Part shown: positions 5,694 through 7,376 of the stretch, in pieces
Layout: every line of letters begins with the position of its first letter
Numbering within the stretch: the first letter of the stretch is position 1
NCBI GenBank assembly: GCA_028287225.1
Contig: JAQBPZ010000021.1
Coordinates: 1 to 7,376 of the forward strand
Length of the DNA: 7,376 bases
Reading direction: 5' to 3'
Source: Gemmatimonadota bacterium
GTDB taxonomy: Bacteria; Gemmatimonadota; Gemmatimonadetes; Gemmatimonadales; Gemmatimonadaceae
Position numbers and translations under genes: made by a program
The notes under the pieces: generated by a model
Told to the model about the DNA's origin: nothing
Database searches by the model: none
What the model saw: the letters and a program-made list of their open reading frames with translations, nothing else

Positions 5694-7054
5694 GCGGTCT
5701 CCTCCCTGAAGAACGCAGCGTGCAGCCGCTGCATCGCCGGCGCCACCTGGTCGCCGTCCAGGACGACGGTGAGGTTGATGCCGCTGGAGCTCAACGAGAG
5801 CATGTGCACGCGAAGCTCGCCGATGGCGGCCATCGCCGACGACATCGTCGCGCCGCCGTCGCTCAGGCCGCTGCCGACGATGGACACGATCCCGCGATTC
5901 CGCTCGATCGTCACGTCGCCGAGCACGCGCAGGTCCACGACGAGGGACTCCAGGCGCGAGGCGTCGTCGATGGTGACCGAGACGCTGATCTCCGAGGTCG
6001 CGACCACGTCCACCGACGTGTGGTACCGCTCGAACACCTCGAACAGCGCGCGCAGGAAGCCCTCCGCCAGCAGCATGCGCGTGCTGCGCACCTTGATCAG
6101 CGTCACCTTCGTCTTGCCCGCGATGGCCGTGACGGCTCGCCGAGGCGCGTCGAAGGTGATGAGCGTTCCCGTGCCCTCGGGGCGGCGCGAGTTCAGCACC
6201 CACACGGGAATGCCCTTCATCACGGCGGGCGCGATCGTGCTCGGATGCAGCACCTTGGCCCCGAACGACGCGAGCTCGCTCGCCTCCTCGAAGCCGATGC
6301 GCTCGATCAGCCGCGCGTTGTCCACCACGCGAGGATCGGCGGTGAGCATGCCGTCCACGTCGGTCCAGATCTCGATGGCTTCGGCCTGGAGCGCGGCGCC
6401 CACCAGCGACGCGCTGTAGTCGGAGCCCCCGCGGCCCAGCGTCGTGGTCACGCCGGTGCCGCTCACCGAGCCGATGAACCCGCCCAGCACCGGGATCCTC
6501 CCGCCGCGCAGGATCGGCAGGATGATTCGCTGGGCGGCCTCGTTGATGGCGTCGGTCTGGGGCTCGGCACGCGTGTACCGATCGTCGGTGATCATCACCT
6601 GCCTCGCGTCCACGTGCTCGGCATTCAGCCCCTGCTGCCGGAAGGCGGCGACGACCAGCACCGACGAGAGCTGCTCGCCAAGCGAGGCGATGGCGTCGAG
6701 GGAGCGAGGGGTGAGATCGCCGAGCGTCTTGAGCGCCTCGGCAAGGGCGGCCAGCTCGTCGAACATCGCCGACAGCTCGCCCGCCACCTCGTCGGCGCTC
6801 GCCGGGTCGTCGCGCAGCAGGAGCTGCGTCTGCGTCAGGTGGCGGTCGCGCAGGCCCTCCACCGCCCTGAGCGCGCCGATGAGCTGTCCCTTGACCGACT
6901 GCTCCGCGATCTGGAGCAGCACGTTCGTGGTGCCGCCGAGCGCGCTGACGACCACCACCGGCTGTCGGTGGAGGCGCCCGCGGATGATCGACGCGGTGCG
7001 CACGATCGCCTCGGCGTCGCCCACGGAGGTCCCGCCGAACTTGCAGACTATCAC
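5690..7054 (-). CDS. lysC: Aspartate kinase (monofunctional, LysC/AKIII type)
   Basis: Phosphorylates L-aspartate with ATP, the entry step to lysine, diaminopimelate, threonine and methionine. It has 454 residues, like E. coli LysC (449), without a fused homoserine dehydrogenase. The amino-acid kinase domain (about 1-300) carries KFGGTSV (5-11), VVSALGGTTN (35-44), TTLGRGGSDYSA (204-215), TDVDGMLTADPRV (231-243) and AKVLHP (266-271). Two C-terminal ACT domains (about 316-385 and 388-450) form the regulatory part. Residues around the E. coli lysine site are largely kept: M327, F333, L334, V348, D349, S354 and E355; S321 of E. coli is A330. Feedback by lysine is therefore likely. The start is GTG (7054-7052), 25 bases after asd; no other start lies upstream in frame within the gap, and it gives the usual N-terminus just before KFGGTSV. 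The stop overlaps dapB (ATGA). Confidence 0.96.
   Translation of the reverse strand: MIVCKFGGTSVGDAEAIVRTASIIRGRLHRQPVVVVSALGGTTNVLLQIAEQSVKGQLIGALRAVEGLRDRHLTQTQLLLRDDPASADEVAGELSAMFDELAALAEALKTLGDLTPRSLDAIASLGEQLSSVLVVAAFRQQGLNAEHVDARQVMITDDRYTRAEPQTDAINEAAQRIILPILRGGRIPVLGGFIGSVSGTGVTTTLGRGGSDYSASLVGAALQAEAIEIWTDVDGMLTADPRVVDNARLIERIGFEEASELASFGAKVLHPSTIAPAVMKGIPVWVLNSRRPEGTGTLITFDAPRRAVTAIAGKTKVTLIKVRSTRMLLAEGFLRALFEVFERYHTSVDVVATSEISVSVTIDDASRLESLVVDLRVLGDVTIERNRGIVSIVGSGLSDGGATMSSAMAAIGELRVHMLSLSSSGINLTVVLDGDQVAPAMQRLHAAFFREETA
5699..5707 (-). promoter_or_regulatory. Strong Shine-Dalgarno of dapB, inside lysC
   Basis: AGGGAGGAG on the minus strand ends 5 bases before the dapB ATG. It is encoded in the last codons of lysC (Arg-Glu-Glu, residues 450-452). 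It is the best ribosome binding site in the window and supports the dapB start at 5693. Confidence 0.75.
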
Positions 7055-7058
7055 GAGG

Positions 7059-7063
7059 CTCCC
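7059..7063 (-). promoter_or_regulatory. Ribosome binding site of lysC
   Basis: GGGAG on the minus strand precedes the GTG start by only 4 bases (CCTC). The spacing is short but the core is good, and it supports the GTG start in the 25-base gap after asd. Confidence 0.45.
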
Positions 7064-7079
7064 GCTCGCGCGCTCGCCA

Positions 7080-7376
7080 TCATGACGCCGGGCTGACCAC
7101 TCTGCCCGACGCGACCAGCAGCTCCGCGTTGAGCACCGAGGCGCCGGCCGCGCCGCGGACCGTGTTGTGTCCCATGGCCACCAGCTTGAGCGCGAAGAGC
7201 GGATCGCGGCGAACGCGCCCCACCGTCACCGTCATGCCGTGTCCGGCGTCCACGTCGCGGCGCGGCTGCGGGCGGTCCTCGAGGTCGGTGACCACCAGCG
7301 CGCGCGCCGGCGAGGTGGGCAGGCCGAGCGAGGACGCGTCGCCGCGCCACGCGCGCAGCACGTCGAGCGCGCGGTC
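7080..7376 (-). CDS. asd: Aspartate-semialdehyde dehydrogenase, C-terminal 98 residues (cut by right window edge)
   Basis: NADPH-dependent reduction of aspartyl phosphate, the LysC product, to aspartate semialdehyde, the DapA substrate. Only the last 98 codons are present, open to the right edge and ending in TGA (7082-7080). The diagnostic block is ALVVTDLEDRPQPRRDVDAG, then GMTVTVGRVRRD, and near the end the highly conserved GHNTVRGAAGASVLNAELL. This is the C-terminus of the archaeal/fungal branch of the family (Methanocaldococcus Asd, yeast Hom2) rather than the E. coli branch. The catalytic Cys and the nucleotide-binding domain lie outside the window. It immediately precedes lysC, which supports the assignment. 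Confidence 0.9.
   Translation of the reverse strand, partial: DRALDVLRAWRGDASSLGLPTSPARALVVTDLEDRPQPRRDVDAGHGMTVTVGRVRRDPLFALKLVAMGHNTVRGAAGASVLNAELLVASGRVVSPAS

Noticed and set aside
7051..7350. 99-codon minus-strand frame overlapping asd and the lysC start
   Set aside because: It is the shifted frame of asd; the other frame gives the conserved Asd C-terminus.
1..7376. Search for mobile elements, CRISPR arrays, tRNAs, riboswitches or a hidden accessory system
   Set aside because: Every stretch longer than 150 bases is covered by a core gene with a normal-length product. No direct-repeat array, terminal inverted repeats, transposase or toxin-like gene is visible. A lysine riboswitch, if any, would be upstream of asd, outside the window.

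Overview
The window is a compact, GC-rich bacterial chromosome segment. All eight recognisable genes lie on the minus strand, so transcription runs from the right edge to the left. Read in that direction they are: the 3' end of asd (aspartate-semialdehyde dehydrogenase), lysC (aspartate kinase), dapB (dihydrodipicolinate reductase), dapA (dihydrodipicolinate synthase), dapD (tetrahydrodipicolinate N-succinyltransferase), aroA (EPSP synthase), cmk (cytidylate kinase) and the 5' part of rpsA (ribosomal protein S1). Both edge genes are cut by the window limits.

Region 7376-3230 is a diaminopimelate/lysine operon. LysC phosphorylates aspartate and Asd reduces the product to aspartate semialdehyde. 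DapA condenses this with pyruvate, DapB reduces the product, and DapD acylates tetrahydrodipicolinate for the later steps (aminotransferase, desuccinylase, epimerase), which are not in the window. The genes are tightly joined: a 25-base gap, two ATGA start/stop overlaps, then a TGATG overlap. Region 3198-1239 holds aroA and cmk, overlapping by 8 bases, 31 bases downstream of dapD. A 146-base gap (1093-1238) then carries a good sigma-70-type promoter and a leader with short inverted repeats before rpsA. The aroA-cmk-rpsA order is a well-known bacterial arrangement; here it is joined to the aspartate-family pathway.

Organism: the high GC content and strong G/C third-position bias fit several phyla. 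Protein details point to the Fibrobacteres-Chlorobi-Bacteroidetes side of the tree: a short DapB with a GMGKMG nucleotide motif, a DapD with GGNCGVYEG in place of the enterobacterial ARSEVVEG segment, an archaeal/fungal-type Asd C-terminus, and an S1 with a long N-terminal lead and an IGFKSEGSVPLEEF first motif. GC-rich plus FCB-like suggests Gemmatimonadota or a relative. This is inference from remembered family patterns, not a database result.

This is core metabolism and translation, not an accessory region. I found no mobile element, CRISPR array, tRNA, rRNA or novel defence-type system. The items most worth a second look are residue-level departures from the textbook enzymes (DapD, DapA, Cmk), the TTG start of aroA reached through a coupled 12-codon mini-ORF, and the structured rpsA promoter/leader.
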